Shown here one piece after another: positions 1 to 9,395 of a stretch of 64,000 nt of DNA. Origin of the DNA: Streptomyces sp. NBC_00490 (GTDB taxonomy: Bacteria; Actinomycetota; Actinomycetes; Streptomycetales; Streptomycetaceae). A program made the position numbers and the translations under genes. Location: assembly GCF_036013645.1 (NCBI RefSeq), contig NZ_CP107869.1, positions 5,456,001 to 5,520,000 of the forward strand, in the 5' to 3' direction. Position 1 is the stretch's first letter. Every line of letters begins with the position of its first letter. The notes beneath the pieces are model-generated. The model was not told where the DNA came from, did no database searches, and saw nothing but the letters and a program-made list of their open reading frames with translations.

Positions 1-1
1 C

Positions 2-481
2 GGTCGGGGCGGCGGCGACGGAAACCGTTTCGCCACGGCGGTGCTGCTCGGCTTCCCCGACGACGACACCGGCGCCGTCGACGCCGTCGTCTTCGGTCAT
101 GAACCCCCGCTGGTCGTCGGCCCCGGCGGCGTACGGCACCTGCCGCCCGGCGAGGCGCTCCCGCTCGGGCTCGGCGAACTCGCCCCCGGCGGCCCGCCCC
201 CGGTGCTGCGGGTGCCCCTGGCGCCCGGTGAGACCCTGCTGCTGACCACGGACGGCGTGACCGAGGCCCGTGACCCGGGCGGCCTCTTCTACCCGCTCGC
301 CGCCGAGGTCGCCGACGCCGTCGCCGCCGATCCGCGCATCGCCGAACCGCACCGTCTGGTCGCGTTCGTGCGCGACGGCACACTGCGGCACTGCGGGGGA
401 CGGCTGGCCGACGACACCACGGTGTTCGCGGTACGGCGGCCGGTGGGCAGTCCGTCAGGAAAGGGACGTTCGCCGTCCTGA
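2..481 (+). CDS. SpoIIE-type PP2C serine phosphatase, C-terminal part
   Basis: The reading frame is open from the left edge, so the N-terminus lies outside the window. The visible 159 residues carry the late PP2C/SpoIIE motifs: a glycine-rich start, FGHEPPLVV, the core LLLTTDGVTEARD with the metal-binding Asp, and DDTTVFAVRR at the end. The family dephosphorylates anti-sigma-factor antagonists or acts in PAS/GAF sensor phosphatases, which are abundant in Streptomyces. The missing part probably holds sensor domains, but this cannot be seen. The next gene starts 69 bp downstream in the same direction. Confidence 0.85.
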   Translation, partial: GRGGGDGNRFATAVLLGFPDDDTGAVDAVVFGHEPPLVVGPGGVRHLPPGEALPLGLGELAPGGPPPVLRVPLAPGETLLLTTDGVTEARDPGGLFYPLAAEVADAVAADPRIAEPHRLVAFVRDGTLRHCGGRLADDTTVFAVRRPVGSPSGKGRSPS

Positions 482-550
482 GGTCCACCTTCGCAGCCGC
501 AGCGGTTACGGTGCTGCCGTACGTGATCGACGGGGGATGGGGAGGGACCG

Positions 551-1609
551 ATGCCCGGAACCGTGCTGCTGCTGGCCGCCGCACCGGCGGGCCGGGGGTG
601 TTTGGTCGACGCGGCCTCCGTGCTCCCGGTCCTCGCCGCCGTACCGCCCGCCGTCCTGTCCGGCACGGACACGGCCAACGTGGTCGAGCTCGCGGACCCG
701 GTGGAGCCCCAGGCGGTCCTGACCCGGCTGCGTGCCGCCGCGGCGGCCCCCGGCCCGCTCACCGTGTTCCTCACCGGCCAGCTCCAGCTGGACCGCCGCC
801 AGCACCTGCCCCACCTCGCGCTGGCCCGCACCACCCCCTCGACGGTCCGCTACACCGCCTTCCCCTGGCACTGGTTCCGGGACGAGCTGCGGCTGCGTCC
901 GGCCGGCGCCACGACCTTCGTGCTCGATCTGCACGCCGACCAGGAGACCTGGGAGTGGCTGCGGACCAACCCCCTGGACACGGGCCGCAACAACGCCGTC
1001 CACGGTCGGATCGCCCCGCCGCCGTCCCGGCGCACGGTGTCGACGCCCGCGTACATGAAGGCCGTCGCGACGATCCTGCGCAGTGGACACCGGCCCCCGC
1101 TGGAGGAGTTGCACCAGCAGGCGCTGAGCCGGACCCCGCAGGAGGGCCTGGGACACGTCCTGAGCGCGCGGGGGCCCGCCGCGGGCGACCCGCACGCGCT
1201 GATCTCGGCCGCCGTCGCGGCCCGGCGGCACGGGGACGCCGACTCGCTGGCCGCGCATCACGAGCTGACCGCCGTACGCGCGCACGGTCCTGCCTCCGAG
1301 GAGGCGCTGCACTGGAGTGAGGTCCGGGCGGATCTGGCGATGTTCGCCGGGGACCCGGCGCGCAGTTGCCGGGCCTGGCTGTCCGTGGCCACCACGCGGC
1401 TGGCCGCGGGCCAGGCCCCGGACGCGCCCGCCGTGGAGGCCGCCGCCGACCGGGCCCACCATCAGTGGGGGCGGATCGACGACCCGGCGCGGGCCCGGGA
1501 ACTCGGGCCCGCGCTGGCCGATCTGAGGGCGCGGGTGCCAGGGCGCCGCGAGGGCGCCCTGGACCATGTGCACCGGCAGCTGGGCCGGCTCCAGACGATC
1601 AGCTCGTGA
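551..1609 (+). CDS. conserved actinobacterial protein of unknown function
   Basis: A 352-aa soluble protein starting with ATG, preceded by a GGGGATGGGGAGGGA ribosome-binding stretch. No signal peptide or membrane segment is visible. The N-terminal 150 residues alternate hydrophobic strands and helices (for example TVLLLAAAP, LTVFLTGQLQL and TTFVLDLHAD), as in a Rossmann-like or caspase-like fold, but no catalytic His/Cys pair is recognisable. Residues 185-350 are Ala/Arg-rich helices that could be TPR-like. It lies upstream of a caspase cassette but is separated from it by an opposing gene, so a link is speculative. Its 3' end overlaps the convergent neighbour by 11 bp. Confidence 0.7.
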   Translation: MPGTVLLLAAAPAGRGCLVDAASVLPVLAAVPPAVLSGTDTANVVELADPVEPQAVLTRLRAAAAAPGPLTVFLTGQLQLDRRQHLPHLALARTTPSTVRYTAFPWHWFRDELRLRPAGATTFVLDLHADQETWEWLRTNPLDTGRNNAVHGRIAPPPSRRTVSTPAYMKAVATILRSGHRPPLEELHQQALSRTPQEGLGHVLSARGPAAGDPHALISAAVAARRHGDADSLAAHHELTAVRAHGPASEEALHWSEVRADLAMFAGDPARSCRAWLSVATTRLAAGQAPDAPAVEAAADRAHHQWGRIDDPARARELGPALADLRARVPGRREGALDHVHRQLGRLQTISS

Positions 1610-3566
1610 AGATGAAGTACTTCCACGCGCCGTGCGTCGTCGAGTTCACGGTGTCGCCCGACGAGGAGTTGATGTACGAGGAGCGGACCCGCATCCGGTA
1701 GCCCGTCTCGTGCTCACCGGTGAGCTGCACCTTCGAGACGCCCGAGGAGCCCAGCGCGAAGTACTCCGAGCCGAGGTCGTACCACGTGCCGTCGTAGTAG
1801 AACTCGAACTCCATGCGCTGCCTGCGGTCCGGGTACGCCGTCATCGTGGTCGTGAACAGCGGGTTCGTGGACTTCTTGAAGTAGTAGTAGGTGTGGCCCC
1901 ACGTGTACTTCGTCTTGTAGTGCCTGCTGACGGCCGTCGACACCTTCACCTTGGCGCCGACCGTGCTCGACACCGTCTTCGGCGCGTACCGGGCGTCGCC
2001 CGCGAACTTCGCCGTGACCTTGGTGTCCCGCTTCAGGTCGAGGGTGACGGACAGGTTGCCGCTGGAGTTGACCGTGCCGGACTTCACCAGCTTGTTGGCC
2101 TTGTCCCCGCCGAACGGGTCGGCCCAGATCTCCACCTTGCGGTTCTTGTACGTCGTACCGAGGTGCGCGGTGAACTTGACGTCCTGGCCGTACGAGTAGA
2201 CCTTGCCGTTGTTGTTCAGCGTCAGGGTCGTCTTGGCGCGGGAGACGGCGACGCTGTCGGAGCCGGTGCCGGCCGCGTGGTCGGCGTCACCGGCGTACTT
2301 CAGCGTGTACGTGACCTTGCCGCCGACCGTCGGGGTGTCGGTGAAGGAGTACGTGCCGTCGGACTTCACCGTCACCGCGGGGAGCGCCTTGCCGGAGGTG
2401 TTCTCCAGGTCGGTGCGGGTCGCCGTGAGCTTGATGCCGGCGGGCAGCGCGACCTTGGAGGAGATCTTGCCCTTGACGGTGAGCTGCTTGGCGCGGGTGG
2501 CGGTGTCCGGTGCGGTGACCGTGATGGCGGTCGTCGCCTTGGTGGGGGCGTTCAGGACGCGCAGCCGGTAGACGCCGTCGTAGTTGGACGACACCGCGAA
2601 CAGCCGGGAGGCGTCCGGCGCCCAGCCCAGGCCCCGGTCGACGAGCAGGTCGGCGTTGCCGCCGCTGCTGGTGGACGGGAAGTCGTACTCCCGCACCGAG
2701 GTGGCGGAGCCCGGCTTGAACACGTACACGTCCGGCTCGTACGCCCCGTCGATGCCGGCCGCGACCGAGCCGTCGGGCGCGATGTCGACGGCGTTCGGGT
2801 AGGCGTCGGTCGGGTACTTGCCGTCGGCCGTCAGGTCGGAGGTCTTGTAGACCGCCTGGTAGTACGGCGCCCCGCTGGCCACGACCACGTGCTGCCCGTC
2901 GGGCGTGAGGGCGAGGTCGCGCATGTTGCCGCCCTCGACGTCACTGTGGGCGGTACGGGTGAGGGCGCCCGAGGAGGTGTCGTAGACGGCCAGTTCGGAC
3001 GGGCTCTGCACCGGCATGCCCGCGACGATCCTGCCGGGCGCGCCCGGGCTGGTGTCCAGCATCGGGGCGGCGCCGAACCAGGTGTTGTCGGTCTCCTGGT
3101 CCAGGGCCACCGGGTGCTCCGGGGCGGCGAGGTCGACGTAGCCGATGTCGCCCGGGTAGCCGAACCACAGCCGGTCGCCGTCCAGGGCCGGGTACTTGGG
3201 GTCGGTGGAGGTGCCCACCGGGTAGCGGGCGGACTCGGTGGCGGTCGCCGTGTCGAAGGCGACGATCGCGTCGGTGCCGCCCGGCACCGCCGCGTACAGG
3301 GTGCCCGAGTCCGCGGACAGTTCGAGTCCGGTGACGCCGGGCAGCGACGTGAGCTGCTTGACGACCGTCCCGGCGTAGTCGGTGACGACGATCTTGCCGT
3401 TGCTCGGGTCGCTGACGAAGACCCGCTGGTGGACCCCGTCCACCACGACGTCGCCGACGGACTTGACCGGCAGGATCTTGGCCGAGTCCGCGGACGCCGG
3501 CGTGGCGGTCAGGACCGCCGAGCTGAAGAGGACCGCCAACGTGGTGGCGGCCGTGAGGGAGCGCAT
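1599..3566 (-). CDS. secreted YncE-like beta-propeller protein with Ig-like repeats
   Basis: About 655 aa from the ATG at 3566; in-frame codons extend upstream to 3623, but the ATG directly precedes a classical signal peptide (MRSLTAATTLAVLFSSAVL, then TPASADS). Residues about 30-360 look like a seven-bladed beta-propeller, with blade motifs such as VFVSDPSNGKIVVTDYAG. Residues about 360-560 form two to three Ig-like domains of the kind found in exported actinobacterial proteins, and a Tyr-rich C-terminal domain follows. No enzyme motif is visible, so a cell-surface or extracellular binding role is inferred. It is divergent from the EACC1-like gene and overlaps the gene at 551-1609 at the 3' end. 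Confidence 0.85.
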   Translation of the reverse strand: MRSLTAATTLAVLFSSAVLTATPASADSAKILPVKSVGDVVVDGVHQRVFVSDPSNGKIVVTDYAGTVVKQLTSLPGVTGLELSADSGTLYAAVPGGTDAIVAFDTATATESARYPVGTSTDPKYPALDGDRLWFGYPGDIGYVDLAAPEHPVALDQETDNTWFGAAPMLDTSPGAPGRIVAGMPVQSPSELAVYDTSSGALTRTAHSDVEGGNMRDLALTPDGQHVVVASGAPYYQAVYKTSDLTADGKYPTDAYPNAVDIAPDGSVAAGIDGAYEPDVYVFKPGSATSVREYDFPSTSSGGNADLLVDRGLGWAPDASRLFAVSSNYDGVYRLRVLNAPTKATTAITVTAPDTATRAKQLTVKGKISSKVALPAGIKLTATRTDLENTSGKALPAVTVKSDGTYSFTDTPTVGGKVTYTLKYAGDADHAAGTGSDSVAVSRAKTTLTLNNNGKVYSYGQDVKFTAHLGTTYKNRKVEIWADPFGGDKANKLVKSGTVNSSGNLSVTLDLKRDTKVTAKFAGDARYAPKTVSSTVGAKVKVSTAVSRHYKTKYTWGHTYYYFKKSTNPLFTTTMTAYPDRRQRMEFEFYYDGTWYDLGSEYFALGSSGVSKVQLTGEHETGYRMRVRSSYINSSSGDTVNSTTHGAWKYFIFTS

Positions 3567-3748
3567 GCGCACTTCTGGTTCGAACCCCCCGGTACGAAAG
3601 TGGAGGCCCACGCGCACAGCCATGTGTGGAACCTGTGGGGCGCGTGTGGCGAGTGAGCGAAGAGTAAGTCATGCCACCGACAACGTCGGCACAGGGGTCC
3701 CGTACAAACCCTCCCGTGCACACAACTCCGCTGCCATGATGGTGAGTT

Positions 3749-4114
3749 ATGGCTGAGGGGGATGGAGTGGCCGACCAAGGCATACGCGTACGGCTGGACG
3801 GGACCGCGAGCGAGAGCGACATCGACGCCCTGCGCAAGTGGCTGGAGCGGGAGCAGCGGCTCGACGAGCGGGTGCGCGCCGGCGAGCTGCAGATCCTGGA
3901 GCGGCCGCGGACCGACGAGTCCGGCACCCCGATGGGCATCGGCATGGACATCGTCGTGGCGATGGCGGGCGGCGCGGGGGCCGCGCTCTGCAAGGAGCTG
4001 CTGGAATACGTCAGACGATCGGTGGAGGAGTGGCGGGACGTCCGCCGGGGCGTGGAGAACGGGGATCCGCCCACGGGTCGCGTCGACATCGTGGACCTCC
4101 ACGACGACAGGTAG
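3749..4114 (+). CDS. EACC1-like effector-associated small protein
   Basis: A 121-aa acidic protein, first gene of a three-gene cassette. The N-terminal half starts VRVRLDGTASESDIDALRKW, followed by RAGELQILERP. A short glycine/alanine-rich hydrophobic segment (GMDIVVAMAGGAGAALCKEL) and VDIVDLHDDR at the end complete the pattern of Effector-Associated Constant Component 1. That component accompanies caspase, trypsin or other effectors in actinobacterial conflict systems (family assignment from memory). It ends 4 bp before the caspase gene, implying co-expression. A GTG at 3767 behind GAGGGGGA is a plausible alternative start. A regulatory or membrane-docking role is inferred. Confidence 0.72.
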   Translation: MAEGDGVADQGIRVRLDGTASESDIDALRKWLEREQRLDERVRAGELQILERPRTDESGTPMGIGMDIVVAMAGGAGAALCKELLEYVRRSVEEWRDVRRGVENGDPPTGRVDIVDLHDDR

Positions 4115-4118
4115 GCCG

Positions 4119-6680
4119 GTGACCCGCTTCGACCCGCGAGGACGGGTCAACCGGGCGCTGCTGGTGGGTGTCTCCGAGTACGAGTTCACGGACCCGCCGC
4201 ACGGGGTGCCCGGCGACCTGCCGGCCGTCAAGCACGACGTGAACCGGCTGCGGGACGCGCTGCTGCGCGGCCGGGTGTTCGGCGAGCACGACGTCGTCGT
4301 CTCCCGCTCCCCGTCCCAGGACGAGTTCAACCGGGCCCTGCACACCGCCGCGGGCGAGGCCGAGGGCCTGCTCCTGCTGTACTTCGCCGGGCACGGGGCC
4401 ATCCCGAGCGCGGGCGACGAGCTGTTCCTGCAGATGCACAACGCGCGCGTGGTCCCGGGGCGGCACGCGGTGTTCCCGGGCGCGGAGATGTTCACCACCG
4501 TGCTGACGGTGCTCGCGGGCAGCCCGGCCGAGCGGGTCGTGGTGATCCTCGACTGCTGCTTCGCGGGCAACGCGGCCTGGCTGTGGGAGCGGTTCGAGAG
4601 CAAGCGCCGGGTGCTGCTGCTGATGAGCGTGCAGGCCAACCACCGGGTCGACGCGGGCGATCCGGGCACGCCGACGCCGTTCACCGGCGAGCTCGTACGG
4701 CTGCTGGACGAGGGCGGCGAGCTGGGGTTCCGGGAGCTGTCGGACGCGTTACGGGCCCGGATGGCCGCCGACGGGTACCAGACCGTGCGGGGCGATCCAT
4801 GGGAGCCGCAGAGCAGATCCGAGCCGGACGAGGACGTCCTGCTGTCGGCGCCCGGGGTGAAGCCGCCCCCGCCGCCGCCCCCGCCACCCGAGCCGCCCCG
4901 GCCCTTCCTGGCCGCCCTCCTCGCCCTGCTGGGCACCTGGGCCAGCACCGTCGGCGCCCGGCTGCGCCGCTCCCGCCTCCCCGGTCTGCTGCGCGCGGTC
5001 GGCCCCACCCGCCTCACCGCCCTGCTCGCCGTCGCCGCGATCGGTCTCGGCTCCTACGGCATCGTCGCCCTGACCTCCGACAGCGACCCCTGCGCCCCGC
5101 CCCTGGAACTGCGCGTCCTGACCGACCCCGATCTCGCGCCGACGGTCACCGCGGCGGCCGACGCGTATCTGACATCGGACGCCAACACCACCGGCGACGG
5201 CTGCCGGCGCAGCGGGATCACCGTCTACAGCGCGGGATCCGCCGACACGGTCGCCGCGCTCGGCCAGGACTCGGTGGCCTGGCAGGAGCCGCGTGACGAG
5301 GAGTCCAACCCGCAGCGGGACGTCGGCCCGCAGCCGGACGTGTGGATCCCGGCCTCCCCCGCCGACGCCGCCCGGGTCGCCGCCCTCCAGGACACCGACG
5401 CCGTGGCCGAACTGAAGCCGGACGACGAGCCCTTCGCGTACTCACCGGTCGTGCTCGCGGTGCCGGACCGGATCGCCGCGAAGTCCCTGGGGGACCAGGT
5501 CGGGCTCCCCCTGTCCCGGATGATCGACCATCTGCGGGTGCGCGACGAGAAGGCCGCGGTACGCCGTCCCGACCCGGAGTTCGCCGACGCGGCGCTGCTC
5601 GCCACGATCGGCCTGTACGACACCGCGGACACCGACGCGGCCGGTGCCGAGCAGAAGGTCGCCCAGCCGGGGCCGCCCGCCCCGACCGGCGCCGACCTGC
5701 TGTGCGCGCTGCCCGAGGACGACGATGTGGACGACCACACGGCGGCCCTCGTACCGGAGTTCCTGCTGCGCAGCGGCGTCGCCTGCGAACGGACGACGCG
5801 CACCCCGCGCACGGCCCAGTACCCGAACGACGTGCCCGGCGTGCAGCCCACCTTCGTCCGGGTGCGCTGGGAGGGCGCCGACCGCGACGAGTCCGCGCGC
5901 GACCGGGCCGCCGGGGACTTCCGGGCGTGGCTGACCGGAGAGGAGGGGAGGGACGTGTTCGCGACGGACGGCTTCCGCTCCACGGACGGGGAACTGGGAT
6001 CGCCGCGCGCCCCCGGGGTGCTGCCCGATCCGGAACCGCTCGACGAGTCCGCGGGCGCGGGGGAGATGACGGAGGTCCTCGAGCGGTACCGCGCCGCGCA
6101 CGGTCCCGGCCGGGTCCTGTACCTCCTCGACAGCTCCGGTTCGATGGCCGGCCTCTGGAAGGGCCCGAGCGGTGGTCCCGGCCTGCTGAAGCAGTCCCTG
6201 GGCGGGCTCGGCGGGAAGGACGAGTACGCCGTATGGGGTGTCTCGGGAACCTCCGGCGACCGCCGCTACGAGACCGTGCTCCCCTTCGGCCCGCACACCC
6301 GCAAGGAGGCCGAGCGCGCCGTCGACACCCGCGCGGAGGTCCGCGACGCCCAGGCCGACCCGCACGCCGCGCTGCTCGCCGCGCTCGACGAGATGGCGGA
6401 ACTCGGCACCGCCGACGACCGTCCCCAGCTCATCGTCCACATCACCGACGGCGAGGACGACAACGCGCTGACCGCCGGGAACCTCGACGACGTCCTGACC
6501 CGCGCCCGCTCGGCGAAGATCCCGGTGGCCACGGTCTCCCTGGACTCCGCCGGCTGCGATCCCACCGCACCGGCGGCGCGTATCGCCATCGCGAGCGGCG
6601 GCCGCTGCCTGGACGCCGGCGACGACCTCGGCGCGGCCCTGACGGACGAGGTGGCCCGCACCGGAATGGGAGAGGACTGA
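4119..6680 (+). CDS. caspase-family peptidase fused to TM, substrate-binding-like and VWA domains
   Basis: 853 aa from the GTG 4 bp after the EACC1-like gene. Residues 10-235 are a C14 caspase domain: NRALLVGVSEYEF, catalytic His92 in YFAGHGA, and Cys146/147 in VVILDCCFAG. A proline run (about 250-258) and a membrane segment (about 298-316, LLAVAAIGLGSYGIVAL) follow. The outer part resembles the actinobacterial substrate-binding plus VWA architecture: a type-2 periplasmic-binding-like region (about 325-620), then a VWA domain with the MIDAS motif DSSGSM (Asp671). An intracellular protease with extracellular sensor domains is inferred. Leu211 is encoded by TTA (4749-4751). The stop overlaps the next start (ATGA). 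Confidence 0.88.
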   Translation: MTRFDPRGRVNRALLVGVSEYEFTDPPHGVPGDLPAVKHDVNRLRDALLRGRVFGEHDVVVSRSPSQDEFNRALHTAAGEAEGLLLLYFAGHGAIPSAGDELFLQMHNARVVPGRHAVFPGAEMFTTVLTVLAGSPAERVVVILDCCFAGNAAWLWERFESKRRVLLLMSVQANHRVDAGDPGTPTPFTGELVRLLDEGGELGFRELSDALRARMAADGYQTVRGDPWEPQSRSEPDEDVLLSAPGVKPPPPPPPPPEPPRPFLAALLALLGTWASTVGARLRRSRLPGLLRAVGPTRLTALLAVAAIGLGSYGIVALTSDSDPCAPPLELRVLTDPDLAPTVTAAADAYLTSDANTTGDGCRRSGITVYSAGSADTVAALGQDSVAWQEPRDEESNPQRDVGPQPDVWIPASPADAARVAALQDTDAVAELKPDDEPFAYSPVVLAVPDRIAAKSLGDQVGLPLSRMIDHLRVRDEKAAVRRPDPEFADAALLATIGLYDTADTDAAGAEQKVAQPGPPAPTGADLLCALPEDDDVDDHTAALVPEFLLRSGVACERTTRTPRTAQYPNDVPGVQPTFVRVRWEGADRDESARDRAAGDFRAWLTGEEGRDVFATDGFRSTDGELGSPRAPGVLPDPEPLDESAGAGEMTEVLERYRAAHGPGRVLYLLDSSGSMAGLWKGPSGGPGLLKQSLGGLGGKDEYAVWGVSGTSGDRRYETVLPFGPHTRKEAERAVDTRAEVRDAQADPHAALLAALDEMAELGTADDRPQLIVHITDGEDDNALTAGNLDDVLTRARSAKIPVATVSLDSAGCDPTAPAARIAIASGGRCLDAGDDLGAALTDEVARTGMGED
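4749..4751 (+). promoter_or_regulatory. TTA (bldA-dependent) codon in the caspase gene
   Basis: In-frame TTA coding for Leu211, just after the caspase catalytic region. In Streptomyces the only tRNA reading UUA is the bldA product, which accumulates late in growth, so a TTA codon often restricts translation to developing cultures. That this codon limits expression here is inference. Confidence 0.75.
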
Positions 6681-8050
6681 TGGGCCGAGGACGCCGACTG
6701 CTCGCCGCTGCCCTGTTGCTGACCGTCACCGCCTGCACCTCGGGAACCGCGACCCCCGCCGCCTCCCCTCCCGACGTGGCGGGGGACATCGTGGTCGCCG
6801 GAGGGCGCGATGTGACCGGGCAGAACGGGATCCGGCAGCAACTCATCGACGACTGGAACGAGCGGGAGAAGAAGGCGAACTCCGGGTACCGTGCCCGCCT
6901 CGTCGAGCTGCCGGGCAGCGCCGACGAACAGCGCAGCCAGCTGCTCGGCGCCCTGCAGTCCGGCAGCGCGGCCTACGACGTCGTCAACCTCGATGTGACA
7001 TGGGTACCGGAGTTCGCCGCGGCCGGGCTGATCCGCCCGCTGCCCCAGGGCGTGCTCGAAGGCGATCACATCGAGTCCGTGGCGGAAACGGCCCGTTGGG
7101 GCGAGAAGGTGTACGCGGTGCCGTTCAACAGTGACGTCGGGCTGCTCTACTACCGCCGCGATCTGCTCAAGGCGGCCGGTGTCCAGCGGACCGACCTGAG
7201 CGCGGGGCTCGACTGGGGGCAGCTGGAGGACCTGATCGAGGAGATCGACGAGCATCCCGCCGTGGGCGCCTACCAGAAGGGCTGGACCACACAGCTCGCC
7301 CCCTACGAGGGCCGTACGGTCAACGGGGTCGAGGCGTTCGCGTCGGCGACGAAGGACTTCCACTTCACCGACGCCGACGGCCACTACGACGCCGACGTCG
7401 ACCAATTGACCGACGGGGTCGCCGAACTGCGCCGCCGTACCGAGTCCCCGTACACCCTTCAGGACGCCGTCCACTCCGACGAGGCCGACTCCCTGAGCGA
7501 CTTCGCCGACGGCCGCACCGCGTTCCTGCGCCACTGGCCGTACGCCTACCGCACCCTCCACCAGTCCTTCACCGAGCAGCAGTTGGGCGTCGCCCCGCTG
7601 CCCGGCCGGGCGGTGCTCGGCGGCCAGAACCTCGCGGTGACCGAGGGCTCGCAGCGGGCGCTGAAGGCGATCGAGCTGATCAGGTACCTCACCGGCCCTC
7701 AGAGCGAACGCTGTCTGCTGGACGCGGGGTTCGCGGCGACCCGCACCTCGGCCTACACCGAGGACGTCCACTGCCCCCTGGACCCCGCGGCCCCCTCCCC
7801 CTCCGCCTCGCCCACCGGTGAGCGGGCCGACCGCATGCCCCGCGACGGCGAGGGCCGCCCCCGCTACGCCCGCACCATCCTGCTCCCCGCCCTCCAGGAC
7901 GCGGTCCAGCGCCCGCGCACCCCGCTCTACGGAGCCTTCACCCAGACCTTCACGGCACAGCTGGGCCCGCTCCTGGGCGATCGCCCGCCGGGTGACGCGG
8001 AGCTGGCGGCGGCGCTGGACGCGGCACTGAAGAAGGCGTTGCCGGACTAG
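6680..8050 (+). CDS. extracellular solute-binding lipoprotein of the caspase cassette
   Basis: 456 aa, starting with an ATG that overlaps the caspase-gene stop, so the two are translationally coupled. A type II signal peptide ends in the lipobox VTAC with Cys19. The mature part is an ABC-type family-1 solute-binding fold: a DIVVAGGRDVTGQNGIRQQLIDDW start, then YDVVNLDVTWVPEFAAAGLIRPL, YAVPFNSDVGLLYYRRDL, and a C-terminal helical region. No ABC permease or ATPase is adjacent, so it is unlikely to serve a local importer. It may present a ligand to the substrate-binding-like ectodomain of the caspase fusion. It ends 6 bp from the convergent amidohydrolase gene. Confidence 0.85.
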   Translation: MGRGRRLLAAALLLTVTACTSGTATPAASPPDVAGDIVVAGGRDVTGQNGIRQQLIDDWNEREKKANSGYRARLVELPGSADEQRSQLLGALQSGSAAYDVVNLDVTWVPEFAAAGLIRPLPQGVLEGDHIESVAETARWGEKVYAVPFNSDVGLLYYRRDLLKAAGVQRTDLSAGLDWGQLEDLIEEIDEHPAVGAYQKGWTTQLAPYEGRTVNGVEAFASATKDFHFTDADGHYDADVDQLTDGVAELRRRTESPYTLQDAVHSDEADSLSDFADGRTAFLRHWPYAYRTLHQSFTEQQLGVAPLPGRAVLGGQNLAVTEGSQRALKAIELIRYLTGPQSERCLLDAGFAATRTSAYTEDVHCPLDPAAPSPSASPTGERADRMPRDGEGRPRYARTILLPALQDAVQRPRTPLYGAFTQTFTAQLGPLLGDRPPGDAELAAALDAALKKALPD

Positions 8051-8056
8051 AGCGCC

Positions 8057-9298
8057 CTACCGGACCAGATGGCTGAGCGCGCCCGCCACCAGCGTCCGCA
8101 CCCCCGGCCCCACCACCGACAGGTCGGGCGCGAAGTGCGGGCTGTGGTTGCTCGGCAGCGCGTCCAGGCGGGCCGGCAGGTCGTCGCCGCCCGGCGCCGC
8201 GTCCCAGACCTCGGCCGGGGTGGTGGTCACGAACCAGTAGGAGTAGGGCTGTCCGTCCGCCGCCAGCAGGGAGAAGTCCTCGCTGCCCATCGCCGGGCCG
8301 GGATCGAACACCGTGCCCTCGCCGAACACCTCGCGGTGCACGTCCGCGACCCGGCGGTCGGTCTCCGCGTCGTTCACGGTCAGCGGATAGGACCCGCCCA
8401 GGATCACCTCCGGCTCGCGCGGGCACCCCGCGGCCCGGCACTCCCCCTCGGCGATCCGGCGGATCGCGGCGAGCATCCGGTCGCGTACCGCCTCCGACTG
8501 GGTGCGCAGGTTGAGGGAGATCCGGGCGGTGGACGGGATGATGTTGGCCGCCGTGCCCGCCTCGATCCGTCCGACCGTCAGCACCGCGGACTCACGGGGC
8601 GGCACCTCCCGGCTCACCACCGTCTGGAGGCGGGTGACGATGTACGCCGCCGTCACCACCGGATCCACGGTCGTCTCCGGCCGCGAGCCGTGCCCGCCCC
8701 GCCCGTGCACCACGATGTCGACGTCGGTGGTGGCCGACATGATCAGCCCGGGAACGTGCGGATACAGCCCCGCGGGCCCCGGCACCGCATGCTGCCCGAG
8801 CAGTACGACGGGGCGCGGCACGCGCGCGTACAGCCCGTCCGCGACCATCGCCGCCGCCCCGCCGCCGCTCTCCTCGGCGGGCTGTCCGATCACCACCAGG
8901 GTCCCGGACCAGGTGTCCCGTCCCGCCGCCAACACCTGGGCCGCGCCGGTCAGCCAGGTCATGTGCAGGTCGTGCCCGCAGGCGTGCATCACCCCGGGGG
9001 CCTCGGAGGCGTACGGCAGTCCGGTCTCCTCCTGGACCGGCAGCGCGTCCATGTCGGCGCGCAGCAGGACCACGGGTCCGTCCCCGCCCCGCAGCACCCC
9101 GGCGACTCCGGTGCCGCCGATGCCCTCGGCGGTGTCGTACCCCGCCTTCCTCAGCCGCTCGGCGAACCGCGCGGCGGTGCGGTGCTCCCGGCCGGAGAGC
9201 TCGGGGTGGCGGTGCAGGTCCCGGTAGAGGTCCTCCAGTTCCGGGACCGGGAGGTCGGCGGTGAGGTCCAGCGCGGTACGGGCGGCTGTGGAGGTCAT
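8057..9298 (-). CDS. M20-family amidohydrolase (hippurate/N-acyl amino acid hydrolase type)
   Basis: 413 aa from the ATG at 9298; a TTG at 9307 is possible but less likely. M20D motifs are in order: LLRADMDALPVQEETG, the metal-binding HACGHDLHM, the Glu pair in AEESGGGA, a dimerisation domain containing the conserved VHGRGGHGSRPE, and PAMGSEDFSLLA near the C-terminus. The family removes acyl groups from amino acids or amino-acid conjugates with a di-metal centre in the cytoplasm. The substrate cannot be told from sequence. It is divergent from the TerB gene. Confidence 0.93.
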   Translation of the reverse strand: MTSTAARTALDLTADLPVPELEDLYRDLHRHPELSGREHRTAARFAERLRKAGYDTAEGIGGTGVAGVLRGGDGPVVLLRADMDALPVQEETGLPYASEAPGVMHACGHDLHMTWLTGAAQVLAAGRDTWSGTLVVIGQPAEESGGGAAAMVADGLYARVPRPVVLLGQHAVPGPAGLYPHVPGLIMSATTDVDIVVHGRGGHGSRPETTVDPVVTAAYIVTRLQTVVSREVPPRESAVLTVGRIEAGTAANIIPSTARISLNLRTQSEAVRDRMLAAIRRIAEGECRAAGCPREPEVILGGSYPLTVNDAETDRRVADVHREVFGEGTVFDPGPAMGSEDFSLLAADGQPYSYWFVTTTPAEVWDAAPGGDDLPARLDALPSNHSPHFAPDLSVVGPGVRTLVAGALSHLVR

Positions 9299-9395
9299 GG
9301 GGGGCAATCTATGCCGGGGTCCCGCCGTGGAACCTTTTCCGGGGCGGGGCCGTTTCCGGGGTGAGATCGATCAGACGAGTACCGAGGTGACGGCA

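Noticed and set aside
1566..3656. 696-aa open frame antisense to the beta-propeller gene
   Set aside because: Mirror of a high-GC gene: Arg/Val/Gly-rich, no domain, no ribosome-binding site; the minus-strand frame has a signal peptide and domains.
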